Source of the DNA: Eubacteriales bacterium
GTDB lineage: Bacteria; Bacillota_A; Clostridia; Christensenellales; Aristaeellaceae
Assembly (NCBI GenBank): GCA_029974035.1
Contig: JARKQG010000031.1
Span: 1-28,407, forward strand
Direction of reading: 5' to 3'
Length of the DNA stretch: 28,407 nucleotides
Both the position numbers and the translations under genes were made by a program. The notes under the pieces are model-generated. The model did not search any database. It was not told the DNA's origin and saw only the letters and a list, made by a program, of their open reading frames with translations. This document shows, in pieces, positions 8,043-15,173 of this stretch; positions within the stretch are counted from its first letter, which is position 1; the number at the start of each line of letters is the position of its first letter.

Positions 8043-8960
8043 GTGATAGGGCCTTCTTTTTGTTTACGCCGGGAAATTACGGCGCGGGACGCGCGCCTGA
8101 TCGCCCGCTGGCTTGAGGACCGGGAAACCGTCATACATTTGAGCGACGCACCGGGGGTTTCCGGTGCGATCCGCCGGGCGCTGGAGGGCGCGCACCTGAA
8201 CGTGGTGACCCACCTTTTCAACCAGGGCGGCCGGTTTTTTGTGGCGGAGGAGCGCGGCGAACCGGTAGGCTTTGTGCGGCTGGCGCCGAAGCCGGAAGAG
8301 ACGCAGGTGGTGCTGGTGGTGGAGCGGGGCCGCTGGGGGCGGCGGCTCGGGCAGAAGATGCTGCGTGAGGCGCTGGCGCTGGCGTTCTTCGAGATGCGCG
8401 CGCCCCGGGTCACGGCGGTGATCCACCGGGACAACCACCGGTCCCTGGCGCTATTCCGGCGGGCGGGTTTTCATATGGAGCGCGGCGGCGAATGGACGCG
8501 CCACGCGCTGACGATGCGGACGTATATTCAATTGATTCAGGGAGGGTTATTCATGGCAGGCGAAGTGACCATCAGCCGGGTTGACCGGGAGCGGCTGAAC
8601 CGTTTGATCGACGAGGCGCTGTTCGGCGGCGTCGAGCTCGACAAGTCCTACCGCGCGCTTAAGCAGGAGCTCGAGCGCGCCAGCGTCGTGGAGCCCCAGG
8701 CGCTGCCCGCCAACGTGGTGTCCATGCGGTCCAGGGCGCTGATTACGCTGGACGGCGAGGAGGAGGAGGTGGCGCTGGTCTATCCGGACGAGGCGGACTG
8801 GACAAAGGGCCGCCTGTCGATCCTGTCGCCGGTGGGCACGGCGCTTCTGGGCTACCGCGAGGGCGACGAGATCGCCTGGGACACGGCGGGCGGGCGCGCG
8901 CGCATCGAGATCCGGAAGATTCTCTACCAGCCGGAATCCTCGGGGGACTACAACCTTTAG
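8043..8960 (+). CDS. In-frame GNAT acetyltransferase - Rnk/GreA-C-type regulator (fusion or two overlapping products)
   Basis: 305 aa from GTG 8043 (overlapping ATGTGA; GAGG upstream). Residues 8-165 are a GNAT N-acetyltransferase: LRREITARDARLIARWL, the acetyl-CoA loop WGRRLGQKML (99-107, second glycine replaced by Arg) and motif B NHRSLALFRRAGF (131-143). Residues 171-305 match Rnk, the regulator of nucleoside diphosphate kinase with a GreA/GreB C-terminal fold: DRERLNRLIDEAL, LPANVVSMRS, VALVYPDEAD, LSPVGTALLGYREGD and the ending YQPESSGDYNL. No stop separates them. At the junction there is a Shine-Dalgarno (8541-8546) and ATG (8553), so a free 135-aa Rnk protein (8553-8960) is likely made as well. 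The natural GNAT end falls right before this site. A lost stop codon, a true fusion, or an indel near 8530 (a TGA lies at 8533 in the next frame) are the options. Confidence 0.8.
   Translation: MIGPSFCLRREITARDARLIARWLEDRETVIHLSDAPGVSGAIRRALEGAHLNVVTHLFNQGGRFFVAEERGEPVGFVRLAPKPEETQVVLVVERGRWGRRLGQKMLREALALAFFEMRAPRVTAVIHRDNHRSLALFRRAGFHMERGGEWTRHALTMRTYIQLIQGGLFMAGEVTISRVDRERLNRLIDEALFGGVELDKSYRALKQELERASVVEPQALPANVVSMRSRALITLDGEEEEVALVYPDEADWTKGRLSILSPVGTALLGYREGDEIAWDTAGGRARIEIRKILYQPESSGDYNL
8541..8555 (+). promoter_or_regulatory. Internal ribosome binding site and start codon for the Rnk-type part
   Basis: GGAGGG (8541-8546) lies 6 bases before ATG 8553, in the same frame as the upstream GNAT sequence. 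It is a stronger site than that of the GNAT start itself. Translation from here gives MAGEVTISRVDRERL, matching the expected N-terminus of Rnk proteins. Confidence 0.7.
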
Positions 8961-8989
8961 CGCGGGCCGCGGCGGTCTCCGCGCATGAG

Positions 8990-9039
8990 AAAGCCCCGCC
9001 TTTGCGTCCGGACGGGCCGGCGCGAAAGCGGGGCTTTTT
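8990..9039. terminator. Terminator between the convergent GNAT-Rnk and peptidoglycan-binding genes
   Basis: Arms AAAGCCCCGC (8990-8999) and GCGGGGCTTT (9028-9037) with a partly complementary interior, followed by T5 on the plus strand. On the minus strand the stem is followed by only a short T3, so termination there is probably weaker. It lies between the stops of two convergent genes. Confidence 0.85.
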
Positions 9040-9043
9040 GCGC

Positions 9044-11476
9044 CTAATTTCGGTGGATGGGTTCGCCCGGGTTGCGCCAGGCGTCGCCCTGGGCCAGGAT
9101 TGCGTCAAAGGTCTTCCGGCCCACCAGGCCGTACTGGTCGTCCTTGAGCGACAGGCCCAGGTCCGTCTGCAGCTTCTTCACCGCGTCGAAGGTGGGCTGG
9201 TCGTAGACGCCGCCGGGCTCGCCTTCCGCGGCGTCAAAGTACTGCATGTCCATCAGCTTCCGCTGGAGCCACTTGACCGCGCCCGCCCGATCGTAAGCAG
9301 GGTCGGGGGCGGGCTGCTGACCGTTGATGAAATCCACAAGGGCGTCGACGGCCGCGCTGTCCACCACCTGACCCTCCGGAACGGGCTCCGTCGTGGGCTC
9401 GGTTGTCGGTTCGATTGTGGGTTCGGTTGTCGGTTCGGTCGTGGGTTCCGGCGTGGGTTCGATTGTGGGCTCGGTTGTCGGTTCGGTTGTCGGTTCCGGC
9501 GTGGGTTCGGTCGTGGGTTCAGGGGTTGGCCCGGCCGTGGGTTTCGGCGTGGGTTTCGGCGTCGCGGTGGGCCGGGGGGTGGGGGTGGGCGCGTCGTCGG
9601 CAAAGAGCGCCTCCTGAAGCGCCACCGTCGCGGTGCCGGTCTGCTTCACATCCAGCACCTTCTGGAAGGCCCGGACCGCACTGCGGGTCTGGCTGCCAAA
9701 GTTGCCGCCTGTGGAGCCGCCGAAGTAGCCCAGCGCCTTGAGCCGCGCCTGAAGCGCCTTGACGCGGGGGCCCGAATCGCCGTACTGGAGGGTGATGTAC
9801 CCATCGTACTTGGGCGCCCGGGCGGAGAACAGCCGCTGTTGCAGCCGCTGGCTGGCGGTGCCGTCCTGCTTCGCGCCGATGACGGACTGGAACAGCTTCA
9901 CCGCATTCGCGGTGCGGTCGTCAAAGGTGCCGGAGGCGCTGCCGGCATAGTAGCCCAGCGCGCTCAGGCGCGACTGGAGCCTGGCGACGGCATCGCCGGC
10001 GTCGCCCTTTTTCAGCGTGACGTAGACGCTGCACTCGGGGGCGTCCTCGTCCATCAGCGCCTCGATCATCGCGGCGGAGGCCCTCCCGGTCTGCTTCAGG
10101 CCGGCCTCCTTCTGAAAGAGTTCAACGGCCTCGGCGGTGCGGCTGCCGTACACGCCGTCCGCCGGCGCGGCCAGGTAGCCCAGTTCCCGCAGCCGCGCCT
10201 GCAGCGCCTTCACGCGGATGCCCCGGCTGGTCTTGTCCAGCGCGACGAATTCCACGAAGGCCGGGGCGTCCGGCGCGTCGAGGGCCTGGCGCATCTCCTC
10301 GGTGACTTCGCCGGTCTGTTTCAGGCCCAGCGCGTCCTGGAAGTAGCGCACCGCGGCGTCGGTGTTCACGCCGAACACGCCGTCCTCGCGGCCGGCCGGG
10401 TAGCCCAGCGCGTTCAGCCGGGCCTGCAGCGCGCGCACATCCTCGCCACGGTCCCCCCGGGACAGAGGCCGCCGGGGCTCGGGCGTGGGCTCGGGGAGGA
10501 CGGCCGACGGAGGCAGCTGGGCGACCAGCGCGGGCGCGGCGTCGGCATCGGGCCGCGCCAGCAAAAAGAGCTGCCCCGCCGCGGTCAGGAGCGACGGGTC
10601 CACCAGCGGCTGACCCGATGAAAAGAGCACCTGCTGCGTGCCGTCCTCCGGGTTGACGGTCACGACGCCGCCCGGGCCGGCCAGCGCCAGATCATCGCCC
10701 CAGGCGATCATCTGGCCGGAGGCGATGTCGTCCGCCTCGGTGACCGCTTCGCCCAGCCCGGTGGCCGGATCAAAGCGGTGGATTTCCACGTAGGCGTTCT
10801 CCAGGTACTCGCGGCGCACCGAATAGTACAGCCTGCCGCCGAGGGAGGCCTGGGCGTCGATGTCGGCGGCGGCGATGGTTTGCCAGGCGTCGCTCCCCGC
10901 CAGGCGCAGCCGGAGATCGCCGGAGGCCGTCAGCAGGGTTTCAAAGCCGCCGAAGTTCCGGTAGAGCCCCGTGGGGTCCACGTCGGAGGGGACCAGCGCG
11001 CCGGCGGCGGCATCCAGGGTGCGGTTGGCGTACACGCCGCTCTCGATCAGCCCGCCCACCATCAATCCGTCCATCGCGTCGGTCAGCGCGGCATCCTGAA
11101 AGCCCAGGTCCATCACCTGCCGTGTCTCGTCCGTCGCCGGGTCCAGCGCCATCAGAAGCGCGGAGTTCGCGCCGTCCAGAAAGTAGATTGCGCCGTCCCT
11201 CTCCACGTAGACCGCGCCGTCGAAGATCTCCGCCAGCAGGCGCTCCTCCGCCTGGCTGGCGGCGCGCAGCGCGGCGGGTTCGTCTCCCGAGGGGCCGCCC
11301 TGGGTGGTAAAGTACAGCTTGCCCTCCGTCTCCGCGACCACGCGCAGGCCGTAGGGCGACCAGGCCTCCGCAACCCGGGCAGCCGCGGAGGCATCCGCGG
11401 CCGGCAGGGACTGGGAGAAAGCCGTGCCGCCCATCAGCATCAGGGCGGAAAAGGCCAGCGCCAAAATGCGTTTCAT
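9044..11476 (-). CDS. Exported multidomain protein with five peptidoglycan-binding repeats
   Basis: 810 aa from ATG 11476 (Shine-Dalgarno AAGGAGGG, 6-base spacing). The N-terminal signal peptide MKRILALAFSALMLMGGTAFSQS has no lipobox. Residues 25-325 form repeated strand-turn units (GKLYFTTQG, GAIYFLDG, GRLYYSV, AWGDDLALAGPGGVVTVNPEDG), reminiscent of a beta-propeller. Four PG_binding_1-type repeats follow at about 338-400, 410-475, 486-550 and 560-625, each with the core VKALQARLxxLGYxxGxxDGxFGxxTxxAVxxFQ. A Pro/Thr/Glu linker spans about 629-700, and a fifth, more divergent repeat lies at 728-795. No catalytic cell-wall hydrolase domain is seen. The likely location is the cell wall, with the propeller displayed outside; its partner or ligand is unknown. 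Confidence 0.85.
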   Translation of the reverse strand: MKRILALAFSALMLMGGTAFSQSLPAADASAAARVAEAWSPYGLRVVAETEGKLYFTTQGGPSGDEPAALRAASQAEERLLAEIFDGAVYVERDGAIYFLDGANSALLMALDPATDETRQVMDLGFQDAALTDAMDGLMVGGLIESGVYANRTLDAAAGALVPSDVDPTGLYRNFGGFETLLTASGDLRLRLAGSDAWQTIAAADIDAQASLGGRLYYSVRREYLENAYVEIHRFDPATGLGEAVTEADDIASGQMIAWGDDLALAGPGGVVTVNPEDGTQQVLFSSGQPLVDPSLLTAAGQLFLLARPDADAAPALVAQLPPSAVLPEPTPEPRRPLSRGDRGEDVRALQARLNALGYPAGREDGVFGVNTDAAVRYFQDALGLKQTGEVTEEMRQALDAPDAPAFVEFVALDKTSRGIRVKALQARLRELGYLAAPADGVYGSRTAEAVELFQKEAGLKQTGRASAAMIEALMDEDAPECSVYVTLKKGDAGDAVARLQSRLSALGYYAGSASGTFDDRTANAVKLFQSVIGAKQDGTASQRLQQRLFSARAPKYDGYITLQYGDSGPRVKALQARLKALGYFGGSTGGNFGSQTRSAVRAFQKVLDVKQTGTATVALQEALFADDAPTPTPRPTATPKPTPKPTAGPTPEPTTEPTPEPTTEPTTEPTIEPTPEPTTEPTTEPTIEPTTEPTTEPVPEGQVVDSAAVDALVDFINGQQPAPDPAYDRAGAVKWLQRKLMDMQYFDAAEGEPGGVYDQPTFDAVKKLQTDLGLSLKDDQYGLVGRKTFDAILAQGDAWRNPGEPIHRN
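9377..9590 (-). repeat. Low-complexity Pro-Thr-Glu linker repeat
   Basis: The DNA repeats a 12-base theme (GGTTCGGTTGTC and variants on the plus strand), encoding PTTEPT/PTPEPT/PTIEP units at residues 629-700 of the peptidoglycan-binding protein. Such linkers usually span the wall and may be O-glycosylated. The count is prone to change by slippage and to misassembly. Confidence 0.85.
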
Positions 11477-11555
11477 GCTTTTCCCTCCTTTTGGTTGCCA
11501 AAAATTTGACGCATTTGTTGCGGGGGACGTTCCGGGGAACGGGCTGCCGGGATGC

Positions 11556-11597
11556 AAAAAAATGGCGTCCGGGGACCCGGATGGATCCCCGGACGCC
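11556..11597 (-). terminator. Minus-strand terminator downstream of the VanZ gene
   Basis: A perfect 12-bp stem GGCGTCCGGGGA (11564-11575) / TCCCCGGACGCC (11586-11597) with a 10-nt loop. On the minus strand it is followed by T7 (plus A7 at 11556-11562, one base from the stem). It ends the transcript that passes through the palindromic element from the VanZ gene. Confidence 0.88.
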
Positions 11598-11602
11598 GGG
11601 CG

Positions 11603-11768
11603 CTAGTAGTCCACGAAGTCTAAGAACCGATGATAGGGTGCAGAGATTTTTCTGCCCGGCACGGAGCCGGAGCGCAGGCGTAGCAGCGCTACGTCAAGCG
11701 GAGAGCGACACAGCCGGACAGGAAAAGATCCAGCCATAGCGCGGAAATTGGGCTTCGCGGACTACTAG
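11603..11768. mobile_element. MITE-like 166-bp palindromic element
   Basis: The ends are inverted repeats, CTAGTAGTCCACGAAG (11603-11618) and CTTCGCGGACTACTAG (11753-11768), with one mismatch in 16. Symmetry continues inward: GATTTTTCTGCCCGGC (about 11645-11660) is the approximate inverse of GCCGGACAGGAAAAGATC (about 11713-11730). A central hairpin CGTAGC-AGC-GCTACG (11679-11693) sits at the exact midpoint. There is no reading frame. The outermost CTAG at both ends is compatible with a TA target duplication, as left by IS630/mariner-type transposases. A structured non-coding RNA or REP-type repeat is the alternative. Confidence 0.65.
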
Positions 11769-12367
11769 GATGCCCCGTCCGGCCTTCGGCCGCGCCCGGA
11801 TCGGGGGGCGCTCCCGCGCCGCCGGGCGGCCTTGTAACGGATCTCCCAGACCGCCATCTGCCGCACCATCAGCGTAGCGGCGCAGCCGGCCGCCGCCCCC
11901 AGTGTGTCGATGCCCACGTCCTTCAGCGCGGGCGACCGGCCCGCCGACGACGCCTGGGACCACTCGTCGTATCCCGCGAAGGCGGCGCAGAACAGCAGCG
12001 TCGCAAAAACCCGCGTTCCCAGGCGCATGCGGGTGGGGGCCAACGCCAGCATCAACGCCAGCGCCAACAGCGCAAATTCCAGCGCGTGGGCGGCCTTGCG
12101 CACGTATCCGTGCAGGCGCTCAAAGGCCTTGGAATTTCGGTTGATTTTGCCCACCGGCTTTTCCAGAACGCGGTAGACCACGTCGGTCACCTCCAGGCTC
12201 AGCGCGTTGGAGTGCCCGGCGTTCTGCCGGGAAAAGTCGTGAATCATCAGTACGCACAGCGCGATGAACGTCCATGCGATCACCTGGTAGGCGATAAAGC
12301 CCAGTTTCTGGCCAAATCCGCTTCGCAATGAAACCTCACTTTCAGCGCGGCCCGGAGCGGCCGCCAT
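11765..12367 (-). CDS. VanZ-family membrane protein
   Basis: Up to 200 aa, with about four membrane segments (near residues 23-42, 93-110, 117-132 and 152-167). VanZ-family signatures are VRKAAHALEFALLALAL, AFAGYDEWSQASSAGRSPALKDV and GIDTLGAAAGCAATL. Members are small integral membrane proteins; the best known raises teicoplanin resistance, and most have no known role. The start is uncertain. ATG 12367 has no clear Shine-Dalgarno, whereas TTG 12328 (giving MRSGFGQKLGF, 187 aa) is preceded by AGTGAGG at good spacing. The stop TAG (11765-11767) lies inside the terminal repeat of the MITE-like element, so the native C-terminus may have been altered. It has its own promoter. Confidence 0.82.
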   Translation of the reverse strand: MAAAPGRAESEVSLRSGFGQKLGFIAYQVIAWTFIALCVLMIHDFSRQNAGHSNALSLEVTDVVYRVLEKPVGKINRNSKAFERLHGYVRKAAHALEFALLALALMLALAPTRMRLGTRVFATLLFCAAFAGYDEWSQASSAGRSPALKDVGIDTLGAAAGCAATLMVRQMAVWEIRYKAARRRGSAPRSGRGRRPDGAS

Positions 12368-12425
12368 CGTTCGTCAGGGCACGGGGCATGAAATACGGCC
12401 GGACGGCCGCGCCCCGTTGACCGAC

Positions 12426-12454
12426 ATTCTACCGCAAAAGAGGGCGTCGGTCAA
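12426..12454 (-). promoter_or_regulatory. Promoter of the VanZ gene with overlapping 9-bp dyad
   Basis: On the minus strand, -35 TTGACC (plus 12449-12454), 17-bp spacer, -10 TAGAAT (12426-12431), with a predicted start near 12419. The -35 overlaps the asnB stop codon. A perfect inverted repeat TTGACCGAC / GTCGGTCAA (12417-12425 and 12446-12454) brackets the promoter and could be an operator. Confidence 0.7.
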
Positions 12455-13992
12455 TCCTCCGAGGCCTCTGCCCTCCGCTGATTTCCAGATGGACACGGCG
12501 GTTTGACGGGCCTAAATTTGATTTTACCGGATATGCGGCGGCTTTTTGGCGCTTCCGGCCAGTGTCCCCGCTTCTTCTCATTTTCTTTTATATCTTTTGC
12601 TTCCAGCAGAGTCTGCATGAACCAGTCAAAGTTGAGCCGCGTCATCTCCCGCATGCGTTTTTCGCCCGCGTCCGCGCTCTCGAGCACATGGGTTTCCGCC
12701 AGCGTGGCGCGGCAGCGCCCGTCCACGTATTCAAAGGGATCGGCGCCCCGGAGCGCGTCCGGCGCCACCAGCGACGCGCGCCAGGCCGTGGACTGGGCCC
12801 AGGGGAAGCCGCAGCGCTCACGGATGTCCGGGTCCCGGTACCAGGGGTAGCCGCCGAAGATCTCGTCGGCGCACTCGCCGGAGAGGGCCACGGTGATGTC
12901 CTTTCGCACCGCGCGGCAGAAAAGCAGCAGCGAGCTGTCCACGTCCGCCATGCCGGGCAAATCCCGGGCGTCCACCGCCTCGTACAGGGCGTCCGCCAGC
13001 GCCTCGGTGTCCAGCTCCACGCGGTGGTGGCGGCTTTTCAGCGCGCCGGTCATCAGGCCGATGTACTCGTCGTCGCTGGAGGGCTGAAACTTTGTGGCGC
13101 GAAAGTAGCGGTCGTTGTCCCGGTAGGTGACGGAAAACGTATCCAGCGCCTGGCCCCGCTCGCGCATGTGCTCCGCCGCCACCGCCGCCAGAATGCTGGA
13201 GTCCAGCCCGCCGGACAGAAAGCAGCCCACCGGCACGTCGGAGACCAGCTGCCGGCGGATCGAATCCGTCAAAAGCGTCCGCACGGTGGCAACCGTAGCG
13301 GCGAGATCGTCCCCGTGGGGGCGGTCGGTCAGGCGCCAGTAGGGTGCCAATTGCAGGTCTCCGTCCGCCCAGAAGCCGCGCCAGCCCGGCCGCACCTCGC
13401 AAACGCCCCGGAACACGCCGCAGCCGGGCGTGCGCCCGGGCCCCAGCAGCATCACCTCGCACACGCCCTCCGCCGTGATCACCGCCTCCATGCCGGAGAG
13501 GGCCAGGATGGTCTTAATCTCCGACGCGAAGACAAACGCCTCCCCCGCGGCCGCATAAAAAAGCGGCTTGACGCCGATGCGGTCCCGGGCGAGAAACAGC
13601 CGTCCGCGCTGCTCCTCGTAGACGCCGAAGGCGAAGATGCCGTTGATGCGGTCCACGCAGGTTTCGCCCCACTGGGCGTAAGCGTGCAGGAGCACCTCCG
13701 TATCCGAATGGCTGGCAAAGTCGTGTCCCAGCGCCCGGAGCTCCCCGCGCAGTTCTTCGGTATTGTACAGCTCGCCGTTGTACACCAGTATGTAGGTTTC
13801 CCCCCTCCACGTAAGCGCCATCGGCTGCCGCCCGTTTTCCAGGTCCACCACCGAAAGCCGCCGGTGAAGAAGCGCCGCGCCCTGCCCGTACCAGGTGCCC
13901 TCCTGATCCGGCCCGCGCCGCTCCATCGTTTGGAGCATCCGCCGACAGGACGCCTCGTCGCTCCGCCCGATGATCCCCGCAATTCCGCACAT
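12451..13992 (-). CDS. asnB: Asparagine synthase (glutamine-hydrolysing), C-terminally truncated
   Basis: 513 aa from ATG 13992 (GGGAGG upstream), so that Cys 2 becomes the N-terminal nucleophile of the glutaminase domain (MCGIAGIIG). The glutaminase domain (2-200) shows HRRLSVVDL, VYNGELYN and HSDTEVLLHAY. The synthetase domain shows the ATP-binding SGGLDSS (260-266) and SGECADEIFGGY (371-382). The family match stops at LNFDWFMQTLLEAKD (about 467). Normally RKDRMSM and about 100-150 further residues with the VRVPFCDH motif follow. Here the frame continues through about 46 unrelated residues (IKENEKKRGHWP onward) coded by locally AT-richer DNA at about 12451-12595. Activity is doubtful, and it may be a decaying gene. 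It probably shares a transcript with the upstream YdcF gene, 64 bp away. Confidence 0.85.
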   Translation of the reverse strand: MCGIAGIIGRSDEASCRRMLQTMERRGPDQEGTWYGQGAALLHRRLSVVDLENGRQPMALTWRGETYILVYNGELYNTEELRGELRALGHDFASHSDTEVLLHAYAQWGETCVDRINGIFAFGVYEEQRGRLFLARDRIGVKPLFYAAAGEAFVFASEIKTILALSGMEAVITAEGVCEVMLLGPGRTPGCGVFRGVCEVRPGWRGFWADGDLQLAPYWRLTDRPHGDDLAATVATVRTLLTDSIRRQLVSDVPVGCFLSGGLDSSILAAVAAEHMRERGQALDTFSVTYRDNDRYFRATKFQPSSDDEYIGLMTGALKSRHHRVELDTEALADALYEAVDARDLPGMADVDSSLLLFCRAVRKDITVALSGECADEIFGGYPWYRDPDIRERCGFPWAQSTAWRASLVAPDALRGADPFEYVDGRCRATLAETHVLESADAGEKRMREMTRLNFDWFMQTLLEAKDIKENEKKRGHWPEAPKSRRISGKIKFRPVKPPCPSGNQRRAEASED

Positions 13993-14056
13993 GGTGCCGC
14001 CTCCCCCACAAAACGCATGCTCCAGCCTATGCGCGGGGCGCGCGGGACGTGCAGCC

Positions 14057-14869
14057 CTACGGCGAGGGCGCGCGCCAGGCGGGGCGCACGCGATCGGGAA
14101 AGGCGCGCGCGAGGCGCGAAAACGCCTCGAGCACATCGTCGGGCACGTCGCAGTGGGCGATGAAGCCCTTGCCGCGGGGACCGTAGCCCTCCGGGGTGTC
14201 GTGAAGGCGGGGGATCTCACCCAGGATCAGCGTCAGAAAGCGTTCCACATCCCACATGCCCCAGGGGATCTCCCCCTCAAAGGCCAGCACGCCCTCCCGC
14301 GCGGCCACCCGCGGCACGTGGGCCGCGTAGCCATAGAACCGGGCGCCTTCGCCGCGCCAGGCTTTTTCAAAGCTGAAGTGCATGCGGCGCTGCATGGCGC
14401 TGTCCTGCATCAGGATGACGGTCTCGGGGCGAAGGCCGCGCTCCCGGGCCGCCGCAAGCGCGTTGACCGCGTTTTCGCCGCAGTTGGCGGACTGGTTTTC
14501 CAGGATCATCTCCGACCGCCTCAGGCCGTAGTGCCGCTCAAACATATCCGCGATCAGGTCCGCCTCGGCCCGCCCCCGGGTTTCGACGTCCGGATAGCGG
14601 GCGTGCACCGCGTCCCGGAGCGCCTGGGTGGTGTGTCCGGCGCCGCCCACAATCATGAACCGCTCCGCCACGCCCGACCGGTACGCCCGCGCGGCCGCCT
14701 CGCAGCCCGCTGCGATGCTGCCACCCATCAGGATCAAAAGATCCGCCGGCCGCCCCAGCGCGGCGGACACGGCGGCACGCGTCAGCGCGGAAAAATCCCG
14801 CTGCGCCAGGTAGCCTGAAACCCGGTTGACGTCCGCCGCCGCGGACGGGCCGGGGCCGTTTGTGCTCAT
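14057..14869 (-). CDS. YdcF/ElyC/SanA-type DUF218 protein
   Basis: 270 aa from ATG 14869 (MSTNGPGPSAAAD); the frame open to 15097 runs across the promoter and is not coding. DUF218 features are LLILMGGSIAAGCEAAARAYRSG, MIVGGAGHTTQALRD, the acidic RAEADLIADMF, ILENQSANCGENA and the phosphate-loop-like ILMQDSAMQRRM. The length fits the YdcF subgroup (about 266 aa in E. coli). It has no signal peptide, so it is probably cytoplasmic, unlike ElyC and SanA. Family members are linked to envelope or nucleotide metabolism, but no reaction can be assigned. It is first in a minus-strand pair with asnB. Confidence 0.85.
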   Translation of the reverse strand: MSTNGPGPSAAADVNRVSGYLAQRDFSALTRAAVSAALGRPADLLILMGGSIAAGCEAAARAYRSGVAERFMIVGGAGHTTQALRDAVHARYPDVETRGRAEADLIADMFERHYGLRRSEMILENQSANCGENAVNALAAARERGLRPETVILMQDSAMQRRMHFSFEKAWRGEGARFYGYAAHVPRVAAREGVLAFEGEIPWGMWDVERFLTLILGEIPRLHDTPEGYGPRGKGFIAHCDVPDDVLEAFSRLARAFPDRVRPAWRAPSP

Positions 14870-14890
14870 GTCCCATGCGCCTCCCGGCCC

Positions 14891-14919
14891 ATTATACCGC
14901 CCCGGGGCCGCGCCGTAAA
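14891..14919 (-). promoter_or_regulatory. Promoter of the ydcF-asnB pair
   Basis: On the minus strand, -10 TATAAT (plus 14891-14896) with a 17-bp spacer to TTTACG (14914-14919). The -10 is perfect and the -35 matches 3-4 of 6. The predicted start is near 14884, only about 15 nt before the start codon, with GGGAGG in between. Confidence 0.7.
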
Positions 14920-15065
14920 CCCGCGCGGGGCGCGCCGGACGCCGCGCGCGCCCCGCAAAACCGCCGAATTTGAACCAAAGAAAAACAATCCTGCACAAAC
15001 GGGTTGAACCGCGCGCGAAACAACGTAAATTTGCAGTTATTTTGCCCTTGATTTTCATTTTTGTA

Positions 15066-15094
15066 TTGACAGGGGGGTAGGGGCGTGCTATAAT
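15066..15094 (+). promoter_or_regulatory. Perfect consensus promoter of gltBD
   Basis: TTGACA (15066-15071), 17-bp G-rich spacer, TATAAT (15089-15094). This is a complete match to the sigma-70/A consensus with ideal spacing. It predicts a start near 15101 and a leader of about 91 nt. Such a strong core promoter suggests that control is exerted by a repressor or in the leader. Confidence 0.9.
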
Positions 15095-15116
15095 CACAGA
15101 ACCGTCAACGGCGATG

Positions 15117-15173
15117 GAGCGTCTTCGCGCGCTCTATTTTTTACCCTTCCCGCGGGAAGGCGGGGAATTTTTT
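15117..15173 (+). promoter_or_regulatory. Two hairpin plus T-tract units in the gltB leader (possible attenuator)
   Basis: Unit 1 has arms GAGCG (15117-15121) and CGCTC (15130-15134), followed by TATTTTTT to 15142. Unit 2 is the perfect palindrome CCTTCCCGCGGGAAGG (15145-15160), followed within 8 bases by T6 (15168-15173). Both lie between the predicted transcription start and the gltB ribosome site. They resemble weak intrinsic terminators in tandem. The first stem is only 5 bp, so function is uncertain. Confidence 0.5.

Noticed and set aside
8007..8116. Possible upstream ORF starting MKGFINRDEVWQ in the GNAT-Rnk leader
   Set aside because: It has no Shine-Dalgarno and overlaps the GNAT start in another frame; nothing supports translation.
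9377..9590. Regular 12-base repeats as a CRISPR or regulatory array
   Set aside because: They are in frame and encode a Pro/Thr/Glu linker; there are no unique spacers.
12417..12454. TTGACCGAC/GTCGGTCAA dyad as an asnB terminator
   Set aside because: The loop is 20 nt, no T-tract follows on the minus strand, and the sequence makes a better promoter with operator-like symmetry.
14870..15097. N-terminal extension of the YdcF protein up to 15097
   Set aside because: It would run through its own TATAAT promoter and has no family similarity; ATG 14869 fits the family length.
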